NCBI GenBank assembly: GCA_029256345.1
Contig: JAQSYC010000200.1
Coordinates: 1-5,904 of the forward strand
Source: Clostridia bacterium
Lineage (GTDB): Bacteria > Bacillota > Clostridia > Lachnospirales > Cellulosilyticaceae
DNA length: 5,904 nucleotides
Direction of reading: 5' to 3'
The position numbers were made by a program, and so were the translations under genes. This document shows positions 1-5,904 of the stretch, in pieces; the first letter of the stretch is position 1; every line of letters starts with the position of its first letter. The notes under the pieces are model-generated. The model was given only the letters and a program-made list of their open reading frames with translations. It made no database searches and had not been told where the DNA came from.

Positions 1-681
1 TTGGCGCATTGCTGTAGACATATACCATTCTTGAATATCTCTGATTCCCTTGGGGTCCTTTAACATCGGGCCTGGTACACAAGCTATATCACCAATCGCT
101 GTCCCTCCGAGATTGGCGCCCACATAATATTGGGAAGTTCTTAACTCATCTGCCATCTTTTTATAATAAATAAGATCCTCTTGTGATAACTCTCCAAATT
201 CTTCTAAATTATCTGCTGCATTTAAGTTGTCCTCATCAATTTCCTTTTGTCTAATAATGGTATCAAAGAAGAAACTGGCTCTTGGCATTTTAGCAGAAGG
301 TGGGAAGTTCTTATCTCCCTCTGCATAGACATAAATATTATCTGCATCTTCTGTCGTTACAAACTTTTCTGCGACAAGTACTTTTTGGCCCCAAGGGGTT
401 ACCCATTCCTTATATTTTTCATTTTTAAACCCATACATCGTTGTCTGACTCCATAGCGCTGTTGTATCAATACCGATAGCTTCTCTTAAGTCATCATCTA
501 CATACCCTAACATCTGATACGGATCAAAAACTGTAATGAGTTTTTTCTCTAAACCATAATGGGCTCGTAATTGTTCAAGTACACTGACATGAATGCCTGT
601 TGTAGGATAAGCACCTATATCCAAAGGCACTGGTCCGCTTTTATGATCAAGTGCTAATTTAACCTTACTTTTAGAATCCAT
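1..681 (-). CDS. Uroporphyrinogen decarboxylase-superfamily protein, not HemE (partial, C-terminus off the window)
   Basis: The reading frame is open from an ATG at 681 to the window edge and gives 227 residues. Family members usually have roughly 340-380, so about 60% is present. Residues 21-44 (starting DIGAYPTTGIHVSVLEQL), the stretch LGYVDDDLREAIGID (58-72), EWVTPWGQK (92-100) and the G-rich segment around GGTAIGDIACVPGP (192-205) resemble UroD-like proteins found in catabolic clusters. The N-terminal arginine-rich substrate motif of true HemE (RQAGRYLPEY type) is absent, so heme synthesis is unlikely. Known relatives include corrinoid-dependent methyltransferases (MtaA/MtbA type) and many uncharacterised enzymes. 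The metal-ligand region that could separate these lies in the missing C-terminus. It follows the isomerase gene by 39 bp and is probably co-transcribed with it. The ATG at 681 was chosen over the in-frame ATG at 687 because of SD spacing. The family call is fairly sure; the reaction is unknown. Confidence 0.8.
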   Translation of the reverse strand, partial: MDSKSKVKLALDHKSGPVPLDIGAYPTTGIHVSVLEQLRAHYGLEKKLITVFDPYQMLGYVDDDLREAIGIDTTALWSQTTMYGFKNEKYKEWVTPWGQKVLVAEKFVTTEDADNIYVYAEGDKNFPPSAKMPRASFFFDTIIRQKEIDEDNLNAADNLEEFGELSQEDLIYYKKMADELRTSQYYVGANLGGTAIGDIACVPGPMLKDPKGIRDIQEWYMSTAMRQ

Positions 682-689
682 AAACATTT

Positions 690-696
690 CCCCTGC
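690..696 (-). promoter_or_regulatory. Ribosome binding site of the UroD-like gene (decides the start)
   Basis: On the minus strand the sequence GCAGGGG sits 8 nt upstream of the ATG at 681 but only 2 nt upstream of the in-frame ATG at 687. The spacing favours the inner ATG, so the protein should begin MDSKSK. Confidence 0.6.
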
Positions 697-720
697 CTGA
701 TAAATTTTGGTCTATTTGAA

Positions 721-1623
721 TTAAGCACCAACTTTTTTGAGTGTATCATCTACGAACTTCTTAGCTCTTGGAATGTCTTCTTCATCCAAATGTTCAATGA
801 TAATCGGGATATTCGGATGGTTCTCTGATAGCTTTTTAAGATATAACTCATAGTTTAATACACCAAGTCCTGCTGCTGGCAGTTCTACCGCGCCGGCTCC
901 TCTAAAGCTATTGTGCTCTGCCGCATCAATACTTGCATGTTTTTCGCCTGTATCCACCGCACGTTTGCAATCTTTTGCATGGGCAACTTTGATTTTATCA
1001 TCTAATATATTAAAGATTTTTTCAATTTCTGCATCTACATGGTCAATATTAGCGTCTCCAAAATAATTAGTAGGATCTAAGAGAAGCCCCAGCCCAGGAT
1101 GGTTAACGTCACGGAATAAACGGGCTACTTCTTCAACTGAACCGATAATATTATTGACATAGTTTTCAATCAAAAATACTGCCCCTTGCTCGTAAGCATA
1201 TTGTGCTAAATCACGGGCAATTTCTTTGAATTCTTGATAAGCTTCCTCTGTTGCATTTTTTGGATCGTATAACCAGTCACTTTCTACATTATAAGTGCCG
1301 GTTTCACTGATCACATAAGGTGTTCCAAAATCCCTTGCAAATCTTAAAATCTCTTTTACATACTGGATGTTCTTCTCTCTATGGTCAGCCTCTGGATGCA
1401 CTAGATTAGTATAGGCAGAAATACTTACAATAGCGATGTTTGCATCTCTAAAGGCATCTCTTACTTGATTGGCTTTTTCTTTTGTGATATTCCCCTGTGA
1501 CAGATCAATATCTTTAAACCCTAAATCAAGCTGTACGCAGCTCATCCCATCTTTTTTTGCTTTTTCTATAACCTCTGCTAACGTATAAGGATAATACCCT
1601 GTAAAAATACCTACTGAAATCAT
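721..1623 (-). CDS. Sugar phosphate isomerase/epimerase-like TIM-barrel protein (xylose isomerase-like / AP endonuclease 2 fold)
   Basis: The 300-residue product has the usual length of the xylose isomerase-like TIM-barrel family, which includes IolE, IolI, tagatose/psicose epimerases and the lyases acting on 3-keto-glycosides. Visible landmarks are the first strand ISVGIFTGYYP (2-12) and the putative metal ligands Glu153 (LIENY), Asp183 (LLDPTNYFGD), His215 (VAHAKD) and Glu277 (IIIEHLDEED). A glycine-rich loop FRGAGAVELPAAGLG (240-254) comes before the last helices. The four acidic/histidine positions match the divalent-metal site typical of the fold, so an active enzyme is expected in the cytoplasm. 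An SD sequence AAGGGGG at 1632-1638 lies 8 nt before the ATG and fixes the start. The gene follows the Gfo/Idh oxidoreductase after 62 bp with no terminator visible, and precedes the UroD-like gene by 39 bp. Family assignment is solid; substrate and exact reaction (isomerisation, epimerisation, dehydration or elimination) are not readable. Confidence 0.9.
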   Translation of the reverse strand: MISVGIFTGYYPYTLAEVIEKAKKDGMSCVQLDLGFKDIDLSQGNITKEKANQVRDAFRDANIAIVSISAYTNLVHPEADHREKNIQYVKEILRFARDFGTPYVISETGTYNVESDWLYDPKNATEEAYQEFKEIARDLAQYAYEQGAVFLIENYVNNIIGSVEEVARLFRDVNHPGLGLLLDPTNYFGDANIDHVDAEIEKIFNILDDKIKVAHAKDCKRAVDTGEKHASIDAAEHNSFRGAGAVELPAAGLGVLNYELYLKKLSENHPNIPIIIEHLDEEDIPRAKKFVDDTLKKVGA

Positions 1624-1685
1624 GTAAAATACCCCCTTGATATGATGATACAGACTAATTAAAAAGTGTTCTTTACTCCTAAATA

Positions 1686-2789
1686 TTATAGCGTAATATC
1701 AATTTCTGTGAACTTTACTGTTCTTTCTTCCTTAATAGATAAATAACAAGCATCAATGACTGCCATGGTATGTAAGTTGTCTTCCCCGCTTATTTCTGGC
1801 TGTGTATCTGTCTCGACTGCCCGCAAAAGCTGTGCCATCGTTCCCCTAAATGCATCCGGAAACCATACCGCATCCCATTCTGGGCGAATCCATTGGTTTG
1901 GAAACTGTTTACAGGTAAATGCCATCTTACTGGGTGTCCTCTCATCATAACACCAGCCAATGTATCCCTGTGCCATGCCGTCTAAGCCTTCCACTCTCCA
2001 TTTAATATAGATATCTTTCTCCACGCCTTCTCCCTGCCATGCCCATACATCATCTAGGCTAGTCGCCATCAGTTCATCAGCGTACTGAAAGGTATATTGG
2101 CTGATTCCATCAATATGGGGGAATTTCGTTCGTGGGTCATGTCTGGTCACAGCGGTGATCTTTTCAGGGTCTCCAAATAAATAACGGAACGTATCAACAT
2201 GATGGATCCCCATATTTAAGATTTCAATACGGTCATATTGCTCTAAAAACGTCTGCCAATGGGGAATAGCCCGCATATCAATAGTAGCAAGTACCAGTTG
2301 ACCTAAATGGCCCTTCTCCAAAACAGTTTTTAAAGCTCTAATGGATTGATCATACCTCATATTTGAATTAACACCTAGTTTGATGGCGGCATCTTTACAT
2401 AGTTTGACAATCTCTTTTGCTTCTTCTAGATTCATGGCTAATGGTTTTTGACACAAAATCCCTTTAATATGCGTTTTGGTCACAGCATAGCGCACTACCT
2501 CCAGCTGCTTATCTGGTGGAATCGCAATATCAAGAATTTCTACAGCTTCATCGTCAATTAATTCTCTCCAGCTTAAGTAAACATTTGGGATACTATACTG
2601 CGCAGCTACCTTTTCACTTTCTTCAAAACTAAGTGAAGTAATGGCGTAGGCATTAAACCCAATATCTGCATAGGCCCTCAGATGACAATTTCTCACAATA
2701 GCTCCTGCACCAATCACTCCAATGCGATAATCCATACGCTTTGGAAGTTCTGGTTCAATGCGATAATCCATATCTTTTACTTCTTCCAT
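1686..2789 (-). CDS. Gfo/Idh/MocA-family NAD(P)-dependent oxidoreductase
   Basis: The 367-residue product has an N-terminal Rossmann fold starting RIGVIGAGAIV (about 22-32), the dinucleotide-binding glycine motif. The catalytic-lysine motif is present as CQKPLA (Q114-K115-P116), where many members have EKP. The substrate-domain motif MGIHHVDTFRYLFG (about 193-206) carries the His/Asp pair expected of the active site. The C-terminus has the family-typical segment GTMAQLLRA...ISGEDNLHTM (from about 316). The family oxidises or reduces sugars, inositols and sugar derivatives in the cytoplasm with NAD(P). The frame is open further upstream to a TTG at 2882, but those codons would run through the operator, leave almost no leader after the predicted transcription start and have no SD. 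I therefore start at the ATG at 2789, which has a purine-rich SD. It is the first gene of the putative operon and lies downstream of its own promoter and LacI-type operator. Family is secure; substrate unknown. Confidence 0.92.
   Translation of the reverse strand: MEEVKDMDYRIEPELPKRMDYRIGVIGAGAIVRNCHLRAYADIGFNAYAITSLSFEESEKVAAQYSIPNVYLSWRELIDDEAVEILDIAIPPDKQLEVVRYAVTKTHIKGILCQKPLAMNLEEAKEIVKLCKDAAIKLGVNSNMRYDQSIRALKTVLEKGHLGQLVLATIDMRAIPHWQTFLEQYDRIEILNMGIHHVDTFRYLFGDPEKITAVTRHDPRTKFPHIDGISQYTFQYADELMATSLDDVWAWQGEGVEKDIYIKWRVEGLDGMAQGYIGWCYDERTPSKMAFTCKQFPNQWIRPEWDAVWFPDAFRGTMAQLLRAVETDTQPEISGEDNLHTMAVIDACYLSIKEERTVKFTEIDITL
2720..2772 (-). repeat. Pair of 17-bp direct repeats, 36 bp apart, at the start of the Gfo/Idh gene
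   Basis: The 17-mer caatgcgataatccata (plus strand) occurs at 2720-2736 and again at 2756-2772. The offset of 36 bp keeps frame, so the protein reads MDYRI twice, at residues 7-11 and 19-23. The second copy is the natural beginning of the Rossmann fold (RIGVIGAGA). The intervening residues EPELPKR have no obvious role. This looks like a small in-frame duplication that added a 12-residue N-terminal extension. Each copy carries an ATG, but neither inner ATG has a good SD. Confidence 0.75.
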
Positions 2790-2792
2790 AAT

Positions 2793-2803
2793 CCACCTTC
2801 CCC
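2793..2803 (-). promoter_or_regulatory. Ribosome binding site of the Gfo/Idh gene (decides the start)
   Basis: The minus strand reads GGGGAAGGTGG directly followed by ATT and the ATG at 2789. This purine run is the only strong SD candidate upstream of the Rossmann fold. It supports the ATG at 2789 over the TTG at 2882 and the in-frame ATGs at 2771 and 2735. Confidence 0.65.
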
Positions 2804-2860
2804 TTTTCTTCTCATATAGATGAAACTTATTGTCTAAACCTGTTTTATTTTTGTTGTAAG

Positions 2861-2878
2861 GTTTCATGAAACGTTTCA
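2861..2878. promoter_or_regulatory. Putative LacI-family operator: three alternating half-sites, two overlapping palindromes
   Basis: The plus strand reads GTTTCA, TGAAAC, GTTTCA without gaps. The first two half-sites form the perfect palindrome GTTTCATGAAAC (2861-2872). The last two form TGAAACGTTTCA (2867-2878), which has the central CG and GAAAC/GTTTC arms typical of LacI-family operators. The site begins roughly 9-10 bp downstream of the expected transcription start of the Gfo/Idh operon, a position suited to blocking initiation or early elongation. The regulator encoded immediately upstream is the obvious candidate to bind it. A further lone half-site TGAAAC lies at 2821-2826. The palindromes are seen directly; the function is inferred. 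Confidence 0.75.
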
Positions 2879-2893
2879 CCAAAATATAATTTT

Positions 2894-2922
2894 ATATTAT
2901 CATCAATTTTCAATTTATTCAA
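2894..2922 (-). promoter_or_regulatory. Putative sigma-A-type promoter of the Gfo/Idh operon
   Basis: On the minus strand a -35 box TTGAAT (2922-2917) is separated by 17 bp from a -10 box TAATAT (2899-2894), with an extended-10 TG at 2902-2901. Transcription would start near 2887 and give a leader of about 98 nt that contains the operator. An overlapping alternative using TTGAAA a few bases downstream is possible because the region is very AT-rich. Confidence 0.55.
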
Positions 2923-2966
2923 GTATGATTTTTGTATTTTCCTACAAAAAATATAAAATAATTATG

Positions 2967-5129
2967 CTATCTCTCCACCAATTCGTTTATCTTGTATTCT
3001 ATAGTCTCTAGTGTCTTTCTATTATCTTGCACACCGGTTAATGCTCTTCCTATTTCTTGTCCGATGATTTCATCATATAGCTTAATATTAACGCCTAGTA
3101 TCTTTGTATGACTTAACAGCTCTCTCTTTTTACTTTTAGCATAACTTTTTAAAATATTTCTTTTCCATGGATATAAGCCATCTAATTCTTTATCTGTATA
3201 AAAAGATTTGCGGTTTGAAATACCCGAAAGCACAGCAAATGGACCTTCAATCCTTCTTCCGCATGCCCACATCATATAGCTTATTGCCGCCTGCTTGATT
3301 TTACTATTAGGATTAATTCCTAAGCTCCACCCCCCTAAAACAGGACACTCTCCTGGTATGACGCAGCTCCCTACATTGCCTGCAACTTTGGATTCCATAG
3401 AATCATTAATGCCATAAGCATAGGAATCATATAGCACTGCCATCGCCGTATCTCCCCGCTTAAAGTCTAAAGCAATGTCGCTCCAGTTCTTCTTCACCTC
3501 TTCAGTATGGATATATTGGCAGCTTTTTTTATAGCTGTCTAATGCTATATGTCCATAGTCACTGTTGATGGTTATTCTGTCATTTGTAATAACTGAACCG
3601 CCATAAGCCCATAAGCGATTGAGAAACTCTATACTATTGTATAAATTTCCTTGGTTAATCAAGGTTGTTCCGTAGCGTATCGGCGAGTTAGGATTTATTT
3701 TTTTTGTAAAAAATTCAGCTACTAAATTAAACTCATCCCAGGTTTTAGGTACTGTGAGTTCCATACCATATCTTCTCTGAAATTGTATCTTGAGGGTTGT
3801 ATCCTCAAATAAATCCTTTTGATAAAAAAGCATCTGCGTCCCGGTCATAAAAGGCAGCCCATATAATTTGCCGTCATAAATCCCATGATTTTCCACTGCT
3901 CCATCAATGATGTCTTCAAAGTACTTTTCATTTTCGACCTGTAATGCCGTAAACTCCTCTAACCCTTTCATTTTGACCAAATCTTCCAGCCAAACTAAAT
4001 CAAACATAAATAGATCTATCGTCGTATCTTTTTTAACTCTAATCCCATTTTCTTTTTCATATACTTTGGTGAGCATCGGCAGTACCCTGGCTACCTCTGC
4101 ATCTAAAATGGCTACGTTAATTGTATTTAACTTCTTAGAAGCACACTCTTTCCCATCATAAAAAGGTGTATTTGCAACTTTAAAGACTGCATCAATTGCT
4201 TGAATCTTGGTATGCTGTATGCCTGTGTTTTGTGCTGCCTCTAAGATCTGTTTTGCAGCCTTCCTCCCAATCTCATAATAGGAGACATTAATGACCCCAT
4301 CAAATGCATTATCGTCTTCCATCCAGTTTTCTGCCTTAATACAAATAAGTGAAACGGGACGGCTGCTTCCTCTTAATATCTGAGCTGCTTTCTTTACCCC
4401 TTGAGCTATCTTATAACTGCTTACAATGAGTCCCGTGATTTCTGGTTTTTCGTACAAAAGCTCATAAGCTGCTTTAAACCCACTTTCACTGCTGTAATCC
4501 CCAACGATTTTATATAATGCTCTTGGATTTTCCATCTGGCTAAGTACTTCTAACTCTTGTTCAAACATCATACCATTTTCTAAAATAAAACCAATCTGCT
4601 TATGGTGATTATTTTGACACCACAAAAAACATTGCTGAAGTGCTTCTTTATAATCTATCATGACAATGTTCATGTTGTTTTTCATATTTATTTTTTTGTC
4701 CATGAATACTACGGGGATATTGACTTCATTTAATTGATAGAGCCAGTCTTTATTTTGAACCGCAGTACTTACAATCACCCCATCTACCCGCTGCTGAACG
4801 AAATATTCAATATGCTTTTTTTCTAGAATCCCATTGTTATCAGTTGTTTTAATAAGCACGCTATAGCCACTGCTCCTAAGTTCCTTTTCAATGGCCGCAA
4901 GCATCAGCTGAATCCGAGGTTCTTCTATGCTATTTACAACAATGCCTATGATATTGGTCTGGGTATTTTTTAAGCTTCTGGCATTGGCGTCAGGACGAAA
5001 TCCAAGTTCCTTGATTGCTGCCTCAACCTTATTAATTAATGCTTCATTATTAGTCTTTCCATTAATCACATTAGAAACGCTGCCTATAGAAACGCCGGAA
5101 GCTGCTGCCACATCTTTTATTGTAGCCAT
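2967..5129 (-). CDS. LacI-type transcriptional regulator fused to a solute-binding-protein (SBP family 1) domain
   Basis: The 720-residue product is about twice the usual LacI-family length (330-350). Residues 1-55 are a LacI headpiece: MATIKDVAAASGVS, recognition helix around SIGSVSNVIN (14-23), and hinge helix RPDANARSLKN (45-55) with the leucine that normally enters the minor groove. Residues about 59-320 are a LacI/PBP1-like sensor (NIIGIVVNSIEEP, RVDGVIVS, IPVVFMDKK, GFKAAYELL). From about 335 an SBP domain begins, with LFMFDLVWLEDLVKMKGLEE, GKLYGLPFMTGTQMLFYQKD, VPKTWDEF, AMAVLY and VLGGWSLGINPNSK, all typical of sugar-ABC binding proteins. There is no signal peptide, so the SBP part should act in the cytoplasm as a second sensor. 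An upstream in-frame GTG at 5138 is the alternative start: the SD AAGGG sits only 4 nt from it but 13 nt from the ATG, whereas family alignment favours MATIKDVA. It probably regulates the adjacent operon, whose operator lies 88-105 bp beyond its stop codon. Confidence 0.9.
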   Translation of the reverse strand: MATIKDVAAASGVSIGSVSNVINGKTNNEALINKVEAAIKELGFRPDANARSLKNTQTNIIGIVVNSIEEPRIQLMLAAIEKELRSSGYSVLIKTTDNNGILEKKHIEYFVQQRVDGVIVSTAVQNKDWLYQLNEVNIPVVFMDKKINMKNNMNIVMIDYKEALQQCFLWCQNNHHKQIGFILENGMMFEQELEVLSQMENPRALYKIVGDYSSESGFKAAYELLYEKPEITGLIVSSYKIAQGVKKAAQILRGSSRPVSLICIKAENWMEDDNAFDGVINVSYYEIGRKAAKQILEAAQNTGIQHTKIQAIDAVFKVANTPFYDGKECASKKLNTINVAILDAEVARVLPMLTKVYEKENGIRVKKDTTIDLFMFDLVWLEDLVKMKGLEEFTALQVENEKYFEDIIDGAVENHGIYDGKLYGLPFMTGTQMLFYQKDLFEDTTLKIQFQRRYGMELTVPKTWDEFNLVAEFFTKKINPNSPIRYGTTLINQGNLYNSIEFLNRLWAYGGSVITNDRITINSDYGHIALDSYKKSCQYIHTEEVKKNWSDIALDFKRGDTAMAVLYDSYAYGINDSMESKVAGNVGSCVIPGECPVLGGWSLGINPNSKIKQAAISYMMWACGRRIEGPFAVLSGISNRKSFYTDKELDGLYPWKRNILKSYAKSKKRELLSHTKILGVNIKLYDEIIGQEIGRALTGVQDNRKTLETIEYKINELVER

Positions 5130-5215
5130 ATCTCTCACTAATCCCTTCTGATTAAACCTGTTATTTAAACTCTAACTGTAGTAAAGTTTTAGTCTTGGCT
5201 GTACATATTTTTTAT

Positions 5216-5244
5216 AGAATACAATAATTTTACAAGGTTAGCAA
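5216..5244 (-). promoter_or_regulatory. Possible promoter of the LacI-SBP regulator
   Basis: On the minus strand TTGCTA (5244-5239) is followed after 17 bp by TATTCT (5221-5216), a moderate sigma-A match in the 157-166 bp gap after the chemotaxis gene's terminator. The regulator needs its own promoter here if the terminator works. The region is AT-rich and other pairings are possible. I see no TGAAAC/GTTTCA palindrome in this gap, so autoregulation through the same operator is not suggested. Confidence 0.3.
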
Positions 5245-5248
5245 ATAA

Positions 5249-5293
5249 AAAAGGCCTAAAAACTATAAGCACTCTATAGTTTTTAAGCCTTTT
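5249..5293 (-). terminator. Rho-independent terminator after the chemotaxis receptor gene
   Basis: Arms 5249-5267 and 5275-5293 form a 19-bp stem with a 7-nt loop (5268-5274). Every position pairs on the minus-strand transcript if one G-U wobble is allowed (C5256 opposite A5286 in plus-strand terms). The minus-strand transcript continues with UUUUUUAUUU. It starts only 2 nt after the stop codon of the chemotaxis gene and should isolate it from the regulator. The plus strand also has a short T run after the stem, but no plus-strand gene approaches it. Confidence 0.88.
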
Positions 5294-5295
5294 AT

Positions 5296-5904
5296 CTAAA
5301 TGAGGTCCACTTTAAAGGTTTGTATGGAAGTATTGAGATTTTCCATAGTTGCAGTAAGCTTGTTAGACAAATCAGAGAGATTGCCAATGACATTTTTTTG
5401 TTCTTCGCTTAATGCACTGACTTCCTCTGTAGAAGCTGCAGATTCCTGCGTAACAGTCGCAATATTATCTATTTTATTGACCATCTTATCTTTTAATACG
5501 CTCATATTTTGAACCCTGCCATTCACTTGTTCAAGGTCAATGCCCATATTTTGGAGAGTCTCAATGATGCTAAAGAAGGTTTCATGCACCTTAGTCAGTG
5601 CTTCCTCTTGACTTGCAAAAATAGTATTTGATTTTTTTACTAAACTCACCGTATCTTTTGTTTTGATTCCAATTGTATGAATGGTTTCCCTGACGCTGAT
5701 CGTAGCATTTTTTGATTGCTCCGCCAGATTTCTGACTTCTCCGGCGACCACTGCAAAACCTTTTCCCACTTCACCTGCCCGTGCAGCTTCAATACTTGCA
5801 TTGAGGGCCAGAAGATTTGTGTGTTCACTGATGTCATCTACTAACTTCATGATGTCTTCAATATTTTTGGTCAATGTACTGAGTTCCAGAATACTATCTT
5901 GAAT
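5296..5904 (-). CDS. Methyl-accepting chemotaxis protein, C-terminal signalling domain (partial, N-terminus off the window)
   Basis: The frame is open to the window edge, giving the last 202 residues of a protein that begins outside. The highly conserved hairpin tip that contacts CheA and CheW is present at about residues 27-64: EHTNLLALNASIEAARAGE, then GKGFAVVAGEVRNLAEQS. It is flanked by long heptad-patterned helices. A methylation-like stretch QESAASTEEVSA lies at about 153-164 and the chain ends TSIQTFKVDLI, without the CheR-binding pentapeptide seen in some receptors. The sensor and any membrane segments are off the window, so the ligand and the membrane or soluble nature are unknown. 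An internal TTG at 5874 lies within the conserved coiled coil and is not the true start. A strong terminator immediately follows, so it is probably the last gene of its own transcript and not part of the sugar-type operon. Confidence 0.93.
   Translation of the reverse strand: MQDSILELSTLTKNIEDIMKLVDDISEHTNLLALNASIEAARAGEVGKGFAVVAGEVRNLAEQSKNATISVRETIHTIGIKTKDTVSLVKKSNTIFASQEEALTKVHETFFSIIETLQNMGIDLEQVNGRVQNMSVLKDKMVNKIDNIATVTQESAASTEEVSALSEEQKNVIGNLSDLSNKLTATMENLNTSIQTFKVDLI

Noticed and set aside
247..456. Plus-strand open frame of 69 codons
   Set aside because: It lies opposite the UroD-like coding sequence, has no family resemblance, and the overlapping minus-strand protein is clearly real.
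1624..1685. Possible terminator or promoter between the Gfo/Idh and isomerase genes
   Set aside because: Only a trivial 4-bp hairpin next to a short T run is visible and no convincing -35/-10 pair is present. The gap is best read as an intra-operon spacer with an SD.
2929..2950. Inverted repeat TTTTTGTA / TACAAAAA between the regulator and the operon promoter
   Set aside because: The 8-bp stem is almost pure A/T and no T tract follows it on the minus strand, so it does not qualify as a terminator. It is probably chance in AT-rich DNA just upstream of the -35 box.
3907..4161. Plus-strand open frame of 84 codons inside the regulator gene
   Set aside because: It is antisense to the SBP-domain coding sequence and low-complexity (Ser/Leu/Phe rich), as expected for a shadow frame. 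The same applies to the plus-strand frames at 1756-1950, 4927-5151, 5300-5512 and 5681-5902.
4345..4358. TGAAAC half-site inside the regulator coding sequence, and GTTTCA in the isomerase and chemotaxis genes
   Set aside because: These are single 6-mers without a second arm, expected by chance. They are not taken as auxiliary operators.
5646..5837. Minus-strand open frame of 63 codons in another frame of the chemotaxis gene
   Set aside because: It overlaps the strongly conserved signalling tip in the correct frame and has no recognisable content.

Overview
The window looks like low-GC Firmicutes DNA, most probably class Clostridia. The reasons are AT-rich intergenic DNA, strong purine-rich Shine-Dalgarno (SD) sequences, short intergenic gaps and the gene families present. 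This placement is an inference from style and families; there is no rRNA or other marker gene. Every gene I can support lies on the minus strand, so the window reads right to left biologically.

Right to left: (i) 5904-5296 is the C-terminal signalling half of a methyl-accepting chemotaxis protein, cut by the window edge. It is followed after 2 bp by a strong rho-independent terminator (5293-5249). (ii) 5129-2967 is an unusually long (720 aa) regulator. It has a LacI-type helix-turn-helix, a LacI/periplasmic-binding-protein-like sensor, and then a whole extracellular-solute-binding-protein (family 1) domain, with no signal peptide. (iii) 2966-2790 is a control region with a good sigma-A-type promoter. 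Just downstream of the expected transcription start is an 18-bp stack of three alternating half-sites that form two overlapping perfect 12-bp palindromes of LacI-operator type. (iv) 2789-1686 is a Gfo/Idh/MocA-family NAD(P)-dependent oxidoreductase. (v) 1623-721 is a sugar phosphate isomerase/epimerase-like TIM barrel. (vi) 681-1 is the first 227 residues of a uroporphyrinogen-decarboxylase-superfamily protein that is not HemE, cut by the left edge.

The simplest reading is a catabolic operon (Gfo/Idh oxidoreductase, TIM-barrel isomerase/lyase, UroD-like enzyme, possibly more genes to the left). It would act on a sugar, polyol or glycoside and be controlled by the LacI-SBP fusion regulator encoded immediately upstream. 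The substrate cannot be read from the sequence. An oxidoreductase paired with a TIM-barrel isomerase/epimerase is known from inositol catabolism and from pathways that oxidise a sugar at C3 before isomerisation or elimination. The chemotaxis gene is separated by the terminator and need not belong to the same unit.

The most interesting items are the dual-sensor regulator, its likely operator, and the UroD-like protein in a sugar-type operon. No CRISPR array, transposon, tRNA or rRNA was seen, and no gene-free stretch exceeds 300 bp.
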